Source: JARRQJ01 sp037381915
GTDB taxonomy: Bacteria; Pseudomonadota; Gammaproteobacteria; DRLM01
NCBI GenBank assembly: GCA_037381915.1
Contig: JARRQJ010000002.1
Location: 1-64,000, forward strand
DNA length: 64,000 bases
Direction: 5' to 3'
In this document: positions 1 to 8,476 of the stretch, piece by piece
How the letters are laid out: every line of letters starts with the position of its first letter
How positions within the stretch are numbered: position 1 is the first letter of the stretch
The notes under the pieces: model-generated
Seen by the model: only the letters and a program-made list of their open reading frames with translations
Told to the model about the DNA's origin: nothing
Databases searched by the model: none
Program-made: the position numbers and the translations under genes

Positions 1-55
1 TCCCGGAGGGAGAGGGAGCAACCGGGACAGCGGCGCGGATAAGTCCGGCGCAGAC

Positions 56-538
56 TCAGTCGCGAAAATTGTTGTATTGCAAGGGCAGTTCCAGCTTCTG
101 CTTGCGCAGCATGGCGATGACCTCCTGCAGGTCGTCGCGCTTCTTGCCCGTCACCCGCACCTTGTCGCCCTGAATGGCGGCCTGCACCTTGAGCTTGGCC
201 TCCTTGATGCGCTTGACGATGTCCTTGGCCAGGGGGCCGTTGAGGCCCTGGCGCAGGATCACCGTCTGCCGCGCCTGGTTGAGGGCGACCTCCGGGTCCT
301 TGATCTCCAGGCAGCCGATGTCCACCCCGCGCCGCGCCAGTTTGTCCTTGAGGATGTCCAGCATCTGTTTCAATTGAAAGTCCACCTGGGCGGACAGGGT
401 CACCACCGCCTCGTTGCGCTCGAATTTGGCGTTGCTGCCCTTGAAGTCGAAGCGGGTGGTCACTTCACGGTTGGCCTGGTCCACCGCGTTGGTCACCTCG
501 TGCATGTCCACTTCCGATACCACGTCGAATGACGGCAT
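56..538 (-). CDS. yajQ: YajQ family nucleotide/cyclic-di-GMP-binding protein
   Basis: The 160-residue protein begins MPSFDVVSEVDMHEVTNAVD and ends LQYNNFRD, which is typical of YajQ over its full length. The family folds as two ferredoxin-like domains; members bind nucleotides or RNA, and some orthologues bind cyclic di-GMP and act with transcription factors. The protein is cytoplasmic. The ATG is preceded by a good GGGAGA ribosome-binding site. No clear operon partner is visible inside the window, so the cellular role here is inferred from the family only. Confidence 0.93.
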   Translation of the reverse strand: MPSFDVVSEVDMHEVTNAVDQANREVTTRFDFKGSNAKFERNEAVVTLSAQVDFQLKQMLDILKDKLARRGVDIGCLEIKDPEVALNQARQTVILRQGLNGPLAKDIVKRIKEAKLKVQAAIQGDKVRVTGKKRDDLQEVIAMLRKQKLELPLQYNNFRD

Positions 539-735
539 GATCGTTCTCCCTTGCCTGCGTCAAGCCCTTGCGCGGCGAGCATCCGAACGCTCTTGTCCTC
601 GCGCGTGTTTTGCCTGCTATCTTATCAAATGACAGCGCGCGGCCTATACTCTCGAACCAGACGGCGCGTTGCCGCCGACAATGCAAGGTCGCTCAGCACG
701 ACCCATCTCACCCCCAATCCGCACGGGAGGACATC

Positions 736-1104
736 ATGAGCAATCAAATAGTGTGGGTCGACATCCCCGTCGACGATCTCGATCGCGCCATCAAATTCTA
801 CGCGGCGGTGCTGGACGCCGAGGTGACCAAACAGGCCTATCCCGGCTTTGCCCTCGGCCTGCTGCCCAACGCCGGTAGCGGCGTCTCCGGATGCCTGTTC
901 AAATCCCAGGACAACCGCCCCTCGCGACAAGGACCGCTGATCTACCTGAACGTCAACGGCCGCCTGGACGCCGCCGTCACCGCCGCCGGCGCCAATGGCG
1001 GGACGGTGCTGCAGGGCAAACACCAGATCGGCGAGTACGGTTTCCGGGCGATGGTCCTGGATTCGGAGGGCAACAGGATCGCCCTGCATTCCGTCTCGTC
1101 CTGA
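736..1104 (+). CDS. VOC-family (glyoxalase/bleomycin-resistance fold) protein
   Basis: This 122-residue single-domain protein starts MSNQIVWVDIPVDDLDRAIK and carries the paired beta-alpha-beta-beta-beta pattern of vicinal-oxygen-chelate proteins: an N-terminal 'DLDRAIKFYAAVL' helix and a C-terminal 'FRAMVLDSEGNRIALHS' strand region. I chose the ATG at 736 because GGGAGG lies five bases upstream; the open frame extends to 568, but that part has no homologous look. Members bind a metal and act as isomerases, dioxygenases or antibiotic-binding proteins. The substrate cannot be told from sequence. It stands alone, divergent from yajQ. Confidence 0.85.
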   Translation: MSNQIVWVDIPVDDLDRAIKFYAAVLDAEVTKQAYPGFALGLLPNAGSGVSGCLFKSQDNRPSRQGPLIYLNVNGRLDAAVTAAGANGGTVLQGKHQIGEYGFRAMVLDSEGNRIALHSVSS

Positions 1105-1307
1105 GGGCACCGCGGCCCGCCACCCGCCTGGTCGGACAAATCGCACCGGCTCGGCGGCGCGGGACGGTGGTCGCGTGGAAATCACCTGATGATCCAGTCA
1201 AAATAACACACTGAACTCCATCCTGATTCAGCCGTTATAGAGGTGTCCGGGGGGATTCCCATGCGACTCCCCGGCCTGGCATTATCTCCCATCAAGGAAC
1301 GCACACC

Positions 1308-1841
1308 GTGGATGCACATGAAGGTTTGAAATTCACCTTGGCCATTCTGATTTTGGTCTCGCGCCTGGCCGATATCGGCTCGACCTATCTGGCCTCGCCC
1401 AACCTGGAACTGGAATCCAACTCGGTCGTTCGCCGTTTCAGATGGCCGTACGCCTTCCTGACCATGCTGGTGTTCGTCGTCCCCTACTGGGATATCGGTT
1501 CGGGCATCGTGATCATGGTCGCCTCGCTGCTGGTGGCCACGTCCAACAGCAGCAAAATCTGGCTGATCCGCGCCATGGGCGAAACCGAATACTATGCGCT
1601 GATGGTGCGCATGGCCGCCCGCGCCAAACCGCTTCCCAGCCTGATTTACAGCCTGTTGCCGGCCCTGTTCATGACCATCCTCGGCACATCGGTCATTTAT
1701 TTCTATCCCAACGAAAAGGCCGATCTGGGTTATCAGGTGGGGCTCGGCATCCTCGGTTACGCCCTGGTCATCGCCTTTTACGGCCCCATGACCTTCCTGC
1801 GCTACCGCAAGGCGAGCCAGACCCACCAGGCACAGGCCTAG
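1308..1841 (+). CDS. Small polytopic membrane protein, unknown function
   Basis: This 177-residue protein has about four hydrophobic segments, roughly residues 7-27, 47-80 (probably two), 107-132 and 141-160. It begins at a GTG with AAGGAA about eight bases upstream. The N-terminal segment resembles the 'LxxxRLxDIxSTYL' helix of DUF5658-like membrane proteins, but I do not recognise the family securely. It ends 18 bases before the downstream methyltransferase gene, so the two are probably cotranscribed. No catalytic motif is visible. Confidence 0.7.
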   Translation: MDAHEGLKFTLAILILVSRLADIGSTYLASPNLELESNSVVRRFRWPYAFLTMLVFVVPYWDIGSGIVIMVASLLVATSNSSKIWLIRAMGETEYYALMVRMAARAKPLPSLIYSLLPALFMTILGTSVIYFYPNEKADLGYQVGLGILGYALVIAFYGPMTFLRYRKASQTHQAQA

Positions 1842-1859
1842 ACACAGGAAGCACGCCAC

Positions 1860-2447
1860 ATGTGGGATGTACGTTACAGCGCCCCCGATTATGCCTACGG
1901 CACCGCACCCAACGACTTCTTGGTGAGCGTCGCCGCGCAAATGCCCAAGGGAACAGTGCTCAGCCTGGCGGAGGGCGAGGGCCGCAACGCCGTCTACCTT
2001 GCCGGACTGGGTTACAAGGTGCTGGGCGTCGACGCCTCGGCGGTGGGCCTGGGCAAGGCGCAACGCCTGGCGGACGAACGGGGCGTCACCATCGAAACCC
2101 GGGTCGCCGACCTGGCCACCTTTAACATCGAACCCGAGGCATGGGACGCCGTCGTCTCTATCTTCTGTCACCTGCCGTCCGGCATCCGCGGCAGCGTGCA
2201 TCGTAAGCTCGTGGCCGGACTGCGTCCCGGCGGGGTATTGGTGCTCGAGGCCTATACCCCGGCGCAACTCGCCCTCAAGACCGGTGGTCCTCCCACGGAA
2301 GACATGCTGATGACCCTGGACAAACTCCGGACCGAGCTGGAAGGCCTGCAGTTCATCCACGCCCGGGAACTCGAGCGGGACGTGATCGAGGGCAAATTCC
2401 ACACCGGCCGCGGCGCCGTGGTGCAAGTGGTGGCGGTCAAGCCCTAG
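1860..2447 (+). CDS. Class I SAM-dependent methyltransferase
   Basis: The 195-residue protein has the Rossmann methyltransferase core. Motif I is 'SLAEGEGRNAVYLAGLG' near residues 35-51, the acidic ribose-binding end of strand 2 is 'VLGVDAS', 'DAVVSIFCHLP' is the motif II region and 'GLRPGGVLVLEAYTP' follows. It resembles the TehB/thiopurine-type small methyltransferases. The substrate is unknown. It starts 18 bases after the membrane-protein gene, which suggests a two-gene unit. The calls for the fold are firm; any specific reaction would be a guess. Confidence 0.85.
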   Translation: MWDVRYSAPDYAYGTAPNDFLVSVAAQMPKGTVLSLAEGEGRNAVYLAGLGYKVLGVDASAVGLGKAQRLADERGVTIETRVADLATFNIEPEAWDAVVSIFCHLPSGIRGSVHRKLVAGLRPGGVLVLEAYTPAQLALKTGGPPTEDMLMTLDKLRTELEGLQFIHARELERDVIEGKFHTGRGAVVQVVAVKP

Positions 2448-2497
2448 ACCGGGAACGTTCCTTAGCCACACACCATCCCTTCCCGGAGTTGTTGCGT

Positions 2498-2526
2498 CGT
2501 CATTCCGGCGAACGCCGGAATCCAGG
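2498..2526. repeat. Short palindromic repeat, CATTCCGGCG/CGCCGGAAT type, copy 1
   Basis: The sequence reads GTCATTCCGGCG, a two-base spacer, then CGCCGGAATCCAGG, forming a near-perfect hairpin downstream of the methyltransferase gene. A second copy with a longer loop lies at 3925-3970. This is the common intergenic GTCATTCCGGCG-type palindrome of many proteobacteria; its function here is unknown. Confidence 0.75.
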
Positions 2527-2710
2527 AGGTTCGGGTTCCGTAGAAGGCAAGTTCCCGACCGCCGGCATCCGCAGCGCCTAGATTAAACGTCGAACGGCAA
2601 ATGGACGCCCCGGTATACGCTGCACCTGCAAAGGCGCGCAGGCTCCCAAGTCGTCCGCGCGCACCGGGCCTGGCGTCGCAGGCTGCGCGTCATCCTGATT
2701 TTATTTAAAT

Positions 2711-2937
2711 AAGCCCTGATTAATTCGTCCCTTCCCCCTCGGGGGGGTGAGGTGGAAAAGGAAAAGGTCCGGTGGACCTTTTTCCTACCGAACGGGTACA
2801 CACTGTTTTCGTGCACCCCGGGCAGGATACAGAATGGGGTGGGGCTATTGACTGATTGAATGTATTGTAACCGTTCAAAACCCCATCCCCTCCCGACCCT
2901 CCCCTTGAAGGGGAGGGTGAATAAATTCAGAGGTTCC
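2711..2937 (+). repeat. MITE-like element, copy 1 (long form)
   Basis: The 227-bp element starts AAGCCCTGATTAATTCGTCC and ends TTCAGAGGTTCC. Its two ends are imperfect terminal inverted repeats of about 28 bp (AAGCCCTGATTAATTC versus GGAACCTCTGAATTTATTC). Copy 2 at 6468-6617 is inverted and shares both ends and the middle stretch around GACTGATTGAATGTATTGTA. This copy has about 80 extra bases near 2741-2825 containing a GGTCC/GGACC hairpin. The right end lies directly against the kinase stop codon at 2938-2940. No transposase is encoded, so any movement would need help in trans. Together with copy 1 of the CCGGCG palindrome, it fills the roughly 490-bp gap 2448-2937. Confidence 0.75.
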
Positions 2938-3870
2938 TCAAAAACTGTAACCGAAGTTCTCCTGGAAGCGCGCGTGAAACTCCCCGACGGTAAAGCGGTA
3001 ATTCTGCGTGCCGTGTGTTTCAATCTTGATGGCGCCCATGAGGTTGGCGATGCGGCCGGTGGTCTCCCAGTCCATGCCGCGCATCAGGCCGTAGAGCAGT
3101 CCGGCGCGAAAGGCGTCGCCGCAGCCCGTGGGGTCCAGTGTATGCTGCGGCGCGGCCGCGGGAATGTCGATGCGGCGATCCTTCACATAAATATGCGTCC
3201 CCTTGGCGCCCAGGGTAACGATGTATCCTTGCACCCGCTCGGCGATTTCATGGGGGGCGAGGCCCGTGCGCTCCTGCAGGACCTGCGATTCATAATCGTT
3301 GACCGTGATCCAGGTGGCCTGATCGATGAAGCTGATGAAGTCGTCGCCGTCAAACATGGGCATGCCCTGGCCGGGATCGAAGATGAAAGGTATGTCCATG
3401 TCGGCGAACTGCTCGGCGTGTTCGACCATGCCGTTGTGTCCGTCGGGGGCGACGATGCCGAGCTTGACGCCCCGCGCATCATCCACACGGTTCTGATGGG
3501 CGAAGCTCATGGCGCCGGGATGAAAGGCAGTGATCTGATTGTCCTCCAGGTCGGTCGTGATATAGGCTTGGGCGGTGAATTGATCGTCGAGCACTTTGAC
3601 GTGGGTCGCGGGAATGTGGTGGCGCTCCAGCCACTTTGCATAAGGGCCGAAATCCTCGCCCACCGTCGCCATGGGCAGCGGATTGCCCCCGAGCATTTTC
3701 AAGCCATAGGCGATGTTGCCGGCACAGCCGCCGAACTCGCGGCGCATCTCCGGTACCAGAAAGGAGACGTTGAGGATATGCACCTTGTCGGGAAGGATGT
3801 GATTTTTGAACTTGCCCTTGAACAACATAATGGTGTCAAAGGCCATGGAACCGCAGATCAACGCTGACAT
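2938..3870 (-). CDS. PfkB-family carbohydrate/nucleoside kinase (adenosine-kinase-like)
   Basis: The 310-residue protein belongs to the ribokinase/PfkB family. It has the N-terminal 'GSMAFDTI' strand, the substrate-binding 'FGGCAGNIAYGLKMLGG' glycine-rich stretch at about residues 47-63, and the C-terminal catalytic signature 'DPTGCGDAFRAGLLYGL' with the proton-abstracting Asp. Members phosphorylate sugars or adenosine; the substrate is not determined here. I chose the ATG at 3870 because GGAGAG precedes it. The stop codon abuts the end of a MITE-like repeat. It may be the last gene of the glycine-cleavage transcript, though a 170-bp gap with a palindrome separates it from dgkA. Confidence 0.88.
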   Translation of the reverse strand: MSALICGSMAFDTIMLFKGKFKNHILPDKVHILNVSFLVPEMRREFGGCAGNIAYGLKMLGGNPLPMATVGEDFGPYAKWLERHHIPATHVKVLDDQFTAQAYITTDLEDNQITAFHPGAMSFAHQNRVDDARGVKLGIVAPDGHNGMVEHAEQFADMDIPFIFDPGQGMPMFDGDDFISFIDQATWITVNDYESQVLQERTGLAPHEIAERVQGYIVTLGAKGTHIYVKDRRIDIPAAAPQHTLDPTGCGDAFRAGLLYGLMRGMDWETTGRIANLMGAIKIETHGTQNYRFTVGEFHARFQENFGYSF

Positions 3871-3924
3871 GAATCTCTCCGTAATTGTTAATATCCGACA
3901 ATCAGCCAGAAAAGTATTGCCTTT

Positions 3925-3970
3925 GTCATTCCGGCGCATACCCTGAAGGGCACAAGCGCCGGAATCCAGG
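3925..3970. repeat. Short palindromic repeat, CATTCCGGCG/CGCCGGAAT type, copy 2
   Basis: GTCATTCCGGCG at 3925-3936 pairs with CGCCGGAATCCAGG at 3957-3970, with a loop of about 20 bases. The arms match the copy at 2498-2526. It lies in the gap between dgkA and the PfkB kinase gene and could form a hairpin in that transcript. Confidence 0.7.
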
Positions 3971-4043
3971 CCGTTTCAAACCGCCGGGGCGACGAGACCG
4001 GCAGGACATTCCCAACAACCCATAGATCAAGCCGCGTAACTCA

Positions 4044-4406
4044 TTAGGTAAGCAACACCAGCACCCAAACGGCAATCACGTTGATAAGGGCAACGAATAC
4101 CGCCGCGGACCCCAGATCCTTGGCCGCCTTGGACAACTCGTGGTGGCCGTCCCCGAAACGGTCCACCACCGCCTCCACCGCGGTGTTGAGCAACTCCACC
4201 ACCAGCACCAGCAACAGCACGCCGATCAACAGGGCGCGCTCTATCCCGCTCCCGCCCAGATACCAGCCGAGCGGCGTCAGTACGATCACCAGCATCAGCT
4301 CCTGGCGAAACGCGGACTCCTTGCGCCATGCCCAGGCCAGGCCGGCCCAGGAATAACGCGTGGCATGCAGCAAGCGCTTGAACCCGGTGTTTCCCGGCTT
4401 GCCCAT
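4044..4406 (-). CDS. dgkA: Diacylglycerol kinase (prokaryotic, DgkA)
   Basis: This 120-residue inner-membrane protein has three transmembrane segments and the family signature 'VELLNTAVEAVVDR' at about residues 69-82, followed by 'HHELSKAAKDLGSAAV', which carries the metal and ATP-binding residues. DgkA phosphorylates diacylglycerol to phosphatidic acid, recycling lipid from membrane-derived oligosaccharide or LPS modification. Its length equals the usual 120-125 residues. The start codon is 17 bases after the gcvPB stop, so it is probably in the same transcript. A ribosome-binding site is weak. Confidence 0.95.
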   Translation of the reverse strand: MGKPGNTGFKRLLHATRYSWAGLAWAWRKESAFRQELMLVIVLTPLGWYLGGSGIERALLIGVLLLVLVVELLNTAVEAVVDRFGDGHHELSKAAKDLGSAAVFVALINVIAVWVLVLLT

Positions 4407-4423
4407 GAACGGCCGTGCCGGCG

Positions 4424-5878
4424 CTAACCGGCGCTGGCCTGCCAGGCGAGGTCCAGCTCGCGCGCGGCGCGCACATCGTCAAGGCGCTTCACCGGCAGGT
4501 CGTGGGGCGCGCTGCGCACCTTGTCCGGATCGCGCTCCGCCTCGCGTTGAATCGCCTCCAGCGCGGCGGCGAAACCGTCCAGGCTCTCCTTGGCCTCGGT
4601 CTCGGTGGGTTCGATGAGCAGGCACTCGGGCACCAGCAAGGGAAAATAAGTCGTCGGGGCGTGATATCCGTAGTCCAGCAGGCGCTTGGCGAAGTCCATG
4701 GCGGTGACATCCAGTTCCTTGGCCTGGGGCTTGAGGGTCACGATGAATTCATGGGTGGCGCGCCGTTTGGGAAACGCCAGTTTGAAGCCGCGCTGCGCCA
4801 GTTGCACCATCAGATAATTGGCGTTCAAGGTGGCGAACTCGGCGACCCGCTCCATGCCTTCGCGGCCCAGCATGCGCGCATAGACATAGGCGCGCAGCAG
4901 CACCCCGGCGTTGCCCATGAAGGCGGACAGGCGGCCGATGGTTTGCGGGCAGTCCTTTTCGCCGAGCCAGCGGTAGCGCTGGCCGTCATAGTCCACCCGC
5001 GGCACCGGCAGATAGGGCAGCAGACGCTCGCCCACCGCCACCGGACCGGCGCCGGGCCCGCCGCCGCCGTGGGGCGTGGAGAAGGTCTTGTGCAGATTCA
5101 AATGCACCACGTCGAAACCCATGTCGCCCGGCTTCACCTTGCCGAGGATGGCGTTGAGATTGGCGCCGTCGTAGTAGAGCAGGCCGCCGGCATCGTGCAC
5201 GATCTTGGCGATGTCGACGATGCGCCGCTCGAACACGCCCAGGGTGGAAGGATTGGTGAGCATGATCCCGGCGGTGTGGGGACCGACCGCGGCGCGCAGC
5301 GCCTCCAGGTCCACGTCGCCCTGATCGTCGGTGGGAATCTCGCGCACGGTATAACCGCACATCACCGCCGTGGCGGGATTGGTGCCGTGGGCGGCGTCGG
5401 GCACCAGGATTTCGCTGCGCGCCGTGTCGCCGCGGTCGTCGTGATAGGCGCGGATCATGGCCACGCCGGCGAACTCGCCCTGCGCCCCGGCCATGGGCGT
5501 CAGCGACACGCCGCGCATGCCGGTCACATCCTTGAGGATCTCCTGCAGTTCATGCAGACAGCCGAGAAAGCCCTGACTGAGCGCCGCCGGGCTCAAAGGG
5601 TGGCGGTTGCGCAGCCCCGGCAGCAAGGCCAGGCTGTTGCACGCCCGCGGGTTGTATTTCATGGTGCAGGAACCCAGGGGATAGAAATGGGTGTCGATGG
5701 AGAAGTTCTGCTGCGACAGGCGGGTATAGTGCCGCACCGCCTGCAGTTCCGAAACCTCGGGCAACACGGGGCGGCGGGTGCGCCGCAGTCCCTCCGGAAT
5801 ATCGCCGACGTCACCCTGCCCCTTGGGCGCTTGACCATAGGCGCGGCGACCCGCGCGGGAATGTTCGAATATCAACAT
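4424..5878 (-). CDS. gcvPB: Glycine dehydrogenase (decarboxylating) subunit 2
   Basis: This 484-residue protein is the C-terminal half of the glycine-cleavage P protein in organisms with a split P protein. It contains the pyridoxal-phosphate lysine motif 'HLNLHKTFSTPHGGGGPG' and the glycine-rich loop following it, plus 'YPLGSCTMKYNPR' near residue 70. With GcvPA it decarboxylates glycine and passes the aminomethyl group to lipoyl-GcvH. The ATG has AGAGG upstream. It is separated from gcvPA by tpx, which is an unusual interruption; dgkA follows closely. Confidence 0.97.
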   Translation of the reverse strand: MLIFEHSRAGRRAYGQAPKGQGDVGDIPEGLRRTRRPVLPEVSELQAVRHYTRLSQQNFSIDTHFYPLGSCTMKYNPRACNSLALLPGLRNRHPLSPAALSQGFLGCLHELQEILKDVTGMRGVSLTPMAGAQGEFAGVAMIRAYHDDRGDTARSEILVPDAAHGTNPATAVMCGYTVREIPTDDQGDVDLEALRAAVGPHTAGIMLTNPSTLGVFERRIVDIAKIVHDAGGLLYYDGANLNAILGKVKPGDMGFDVVHLNLHKTFSTPHGGGGPGAGPVAVGERLLPYLPVPRVDYDGQRYRWLGEKDCPQTIGRLSAFMGNAGVLLRAYVYARMLGREGMERVAEFATLNANYLMVQLAQRGFKLAFPKRRATHEFIVTLKPQAKELDVTAMDFAKRLLDYGYHAPTTYFPLLVPECLLIEPTETEAKESLDGFAAALEAIQREAERDPDKVRSAPHDLPVKRLDDVRAARELDLAWQASAG

Positions 5879-5915
5879 GACAACCTCTTATTATGATTTC
5901 CGGCGGGCGATCGCC

Positions 5916-6413
5916 TCACATCGCCGCCAGCGCCCGTTCGTAATTGGGCTCCTGGGTGATCTCCGGGACCAGCTCGGTGTACATCACCTTGTCGTATTCG
6001 TCGAGCACCACCACCGCCCGCGCCGTGATCCCGGCCAACGGGCCGTCCTGGATCAGCATCCCGTAGTCCTTGGCGAAATTGCGCGAGCGCATCATGGACA
6101 GGGTGGTAACGTTGTCGATGCCCTCCGCCTCGCAAAAGCGGCTTTGAGCGAAGGGCAGGTCGGCGGACACCGTGAGCACCACCAGATCGTCGCGGCCCTT
6201 GGCATACTCGTTGAATTTCTTGGTGGAGGCGGCGCACACCGCGGTGTCCAGGCTGGGCACGATGTTCAGGATCTTTTTCTTGCCCTTGTAGGCGGCGAGC
6301 TGCACATCGGCGAGGTCCTTGGTCACCAAGTTGAAATCCGGCGCCGCACCGCCCACCGCCGGCAGCTCACCGTTGGTATGCACCGGGTCACCCTTGAGCG
6401 TTATCGTAGCCAT
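5916..6413 (-). CDS. tpx: Thiol peroxidase Tpx
   Basis: The 165-residue protein is a full-length atypical 2-Cys peroxiredoxin. The peroxidatic cysteine is C60 in 'PSLDTAVC' and the resolving cysteine is C94 in 'SRFCEAEGI', matching the spacing of E. coli Tpx (C61/C95). It reduces hydrogen peroxide and lipid or alkyl peroxides using thioredoxin. It lies between gcvPA and gcvPB on the same strand, 37 bases before gcvPB. Whether it has its own promoter in the 195 bases upstream, which contain a MITE-like repeat, cannot be read with confidence. Confidence 0.97.
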   Translation of the reverse strand: MATITLKGDPVHTNGELPAVGGAAPDFNLVTKDLADVQLAAYKGKKKILNIVPSLDTAVCAASTKKFNEYAKGRDDLVVLTVSADLPFAQSRFCEAEGIDNVTTLSMMRSRNFAKDYGMLIQDGPLAGITARAVVVLDEYDKVMYTELVPEITQEPNYERALAAM

Positions 6414-6467
6414 GGCCTTCTCTCCTTTCCGGGAGTGATCGAAGATTCATCCGGGTCACTTGTTTAG

Positions 6468-6617
6468 GGAACCTCTGATCTATTCACCCTCCCCTTCAAG
6501 GGGAGGGTCGGGGAGGGGATGGGGTTTTGAACGGCTACAATACATTCAATCAGTCCATAACCCCACCCCCATCCTGTCCTTCCCCCTGAGGGGGAAGGGA
6601 CGAATTAATCAGGGCTT
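6468..6617 (-). repeat. MITE-like element, copy 2 (short form)
   Basis: This 150-bp element is the inverse of the 2711-2937 element: it begins GGAACCTCTGATCTATTC and ends ATTAATCAGGGCTT. The imperfect terminal inverted repeats flank two strong GC-rich hairpins, CCCTCCCCTT/AAGGGGAGGG and TTCCCCCT/AGGGGGAA. Its end lies inside gcvPA and supplies that gene's last codons (Lys-Pro) and its TGA stop. It sits inside the gcv transcript between gcvPA and tpx and may influence mRNA stability or readthrough. Confidence 0.78.
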
Positions 6618-7970
6618 ACTTAGTATAGCCCCAAGGCGCTGCGCGTAGGCATCCAGGTCCGCCTCGGTCTTGGTCTCGGTGGCGCACACCAGCAATGCCT
6701 CACCCAGTTCCGGGTAATCGTCCCGCAGACTGTAACCGCCCACAATGCCGTGGGCTGCCAGTTCGTCGAGTACCGCCGTCACCGGGGAATCGAGTCGCAG
6801 CACCGCCTCGTGGAACACCGGCCGGGTGAATACCTGCGAAACGCCGGGCAGCGCGGCAAGCTTTTCCACCAGGCGGCGGGTATTGGCGTGACTCGCCGCC
6901 GCCACCCGCTCCAGTCCGTCGGCGCCCAGCATCGCCATGTGGATGGTGGCGGCGGTCACCGCCAGGCCCTGGTTGGTGCAGATATTGGACGTGGCCTTGG
7001 AACGGCGGATGTGTTGTTCGCGGGCCTGCAAGGTCAAGGTGAAACCCGGCTTCCCGTCGCGATCCACGGTACGGCCGACGATGCGGCCCGGCATCTGGCG
7101 CACCCAATCCCGCTTGCAGCACATGAAACCGAAATAGGGTCCGCCCGAGGACAGGGGCACGCCCAGCGGCTGGCCCTCGCCGCATACGATATCCGCCCCC
7201 GCCTGTCCCCACTCGCCCGGCGGCTTCAACAGGGCCAGGGCGACGGGATTGACCACCGCGACCGCCAGCATCCCCTGGGCGTGGGCCCAGTCGGTGAGGG
7301 CGTCCACCTCTTCAAGGGCACCGAAGAAATTGGGTTGCGGGATCACCAGCGCCGCAAAGTCCTCGCCGGCGTATCGGCCCAAGGCGTCCGGAAGGGTGTG
7401 ACCCGCTTCGGCGCAGTACGGCAGCTCCACCAGCTCGATGCCCTGATTGCGCACGATGGCGTGCACCGTCTTGCGGTAGGCGGGGGGCACCGTGACCGGC
7501 ATGAGGATACGTTTGGATTTGGAGCGGCGGTTGGCGCGCACCGCCATCAGCACCGCTTCCGCCAGGGCCGAGGCGCCGTCGTAGAGCGAGGCATTGGACA
7601 CCGCCATGGCGGTGAGCCCGGCCATCATGGTCTGGTATTCGTAGAGCACCTGCAGGGTGCCCTGACTGGCTTCGGCCTGATAAGGCGTGTACGCGGTATA
7701 GAATTCGCCGCGGGTGGTGATCTCCCATACCGCGGCCGGGATGTGATGCTCGTAGGCGCCGGCGCCGGCGAAACACAGGGCGTGGTCGTCCTGGGCGGCA
7801 CGCGCCGCCATCAACCGTGCGATCTCCATCTCCGCCATCCCGGGCGGGACCTGCTTGAGCGAGCTGCGCAACGGTGCGGGGATTTCGTCGAACAAGGTCT
7901 CGATATCGGCGACGCCGACCGCTGCCAGCATGTCGCTGACCTCTTGTTCGGTATGTGGAATAAACGGCAT
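6609..7970 (-). CDS. gcvPA: Glycine dehydrogenase (decarboxylating) subunit 1
   Basis: The 453-residue protein is the N-terminal half of the split P protein, beginning MPFIPHTEQEVSDMLAAVGV and containing 'SNASLYDGASALAEA' and 'CGEGQPLGVPLSSGGPYFGF'. It partners with GcvPB to form the pyridoxal-phosphate enzyme. The ATG has AGGAAA upstream. The 3' end is unusual: the final Lys-Pro codons and TGA come from the terminal repeat of a MITE-like element, so the original C-terminus may have been altered slightly. Length is normal for the family (about 445-455). Confidence 0.97.
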   Translation of the reverse strand: MPFIPHTEQEVSDMLAAVGVADIETLFDEIPAPLRSSLKQVPPGMAEMEIARLMAARAAQDDHALCFAGAGAYEHHIPAAVWEITTRGEFYTAYTPYQAEASQGTLQVLYEYQTMMAGLTAMAVSNASLYDGASALAEAVLMAVRANRRSKSKRILMPVTVPPAYRKTVHAIVRNQGIELVELPYCAEAGHTLPDALGRYAGEDFAALVIPQPNFFGALEEVDALTDWAHAQGMLAVAVVNPVALALLKPPGEWGQAGADIVCGEGQPLGVPLSSGGPYFGFMCCKRDWVRQMPGRIVGRTVDRDGKPGFTLTLQAREQHIRRSKATSNICTNQGLAVTAATIHMAMLGADGLERVAAASHANTRRLVEKLAALPGVSQVFTRPVFHEAVLRLDSPVTAVLDELAAHGIVGGYSLRDDYPELGEALLVCATETKTEADLDAYAQRLGAILSKP

Positions 7971-8039
7971 ATGAATTTCCTGAATGGGCTATCGACCGCC
8001 GGCTATGATCGCACCGCAGCCGACACCGGCGTTTATCTG

Positions 8040-8435
8040 TCAATCTTCCTCGCTGTCGATCAGCGCCTGGTAGGCCTCCGCATCCAACAGCGCATCCAGC
8101 TCCGGCGCGGCGGCGGGCTTGATGCGCATCATCCAGCCTTCGCCATAGGGCGCATTGTTGACCAGCTCCGGGCTGTCGCCGAGGGCGTCGTTCACCGCCA
8201 CCACCTCCCCGGTGACCGGGCTATAGACATCCGAGGCCGCCTTCACCGATTCCACCACGGCACACTCCTGACCGGCCTCGACCGTCCGCCCCGGCTCGGG
8301 CAGCTCCACGAATACCATGTCACCCAGCAAATCCTGGGCATGGTCGGTGATACCGACGGTAACGGTGCCGTCGTCCTCGCGGCGCACCCACTCGTGACTC
8401 TTACTGTATTTCAACTCGGCTGGAATTGTGCTCAT
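8040..8435 (-). CDS. gcvH: Glycine cleavage system H protein
   Basis: This 131-residue lipoyl carrier has the lipoylation site 'VVESVKAASDVYSPVTGEV', with the lysine at residue 65 counted from MSTIPAEL. It shuttles the aminomethyl intermediate from P protein to T protein and then electrons to the L protein. Two ATGs lie six bases apart; the second at 8435 sits at ideal distance from GAGG, while the first at 8441 is too close. The gene lies between gcvT and gcvPA in the riboswitch-controlled transcript. Confidence 0.97.
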   Translation of the reverse strand: MSTIPAELKYSKSHEWVRREDDGTVTVGITDHAQDLLGDMVFVELPEPGRTVEAGQECAVVESVKAASDVYSPVTGEVVAVNDALGDSPELVNNAPYGEGWMMRIKPAAAPELDALLDAEAYQALIDSEED

Positions 8436-8476
8436 CCCCATGTCCTCAAAGTTAACAAACCCATTTCATTTCCCGC

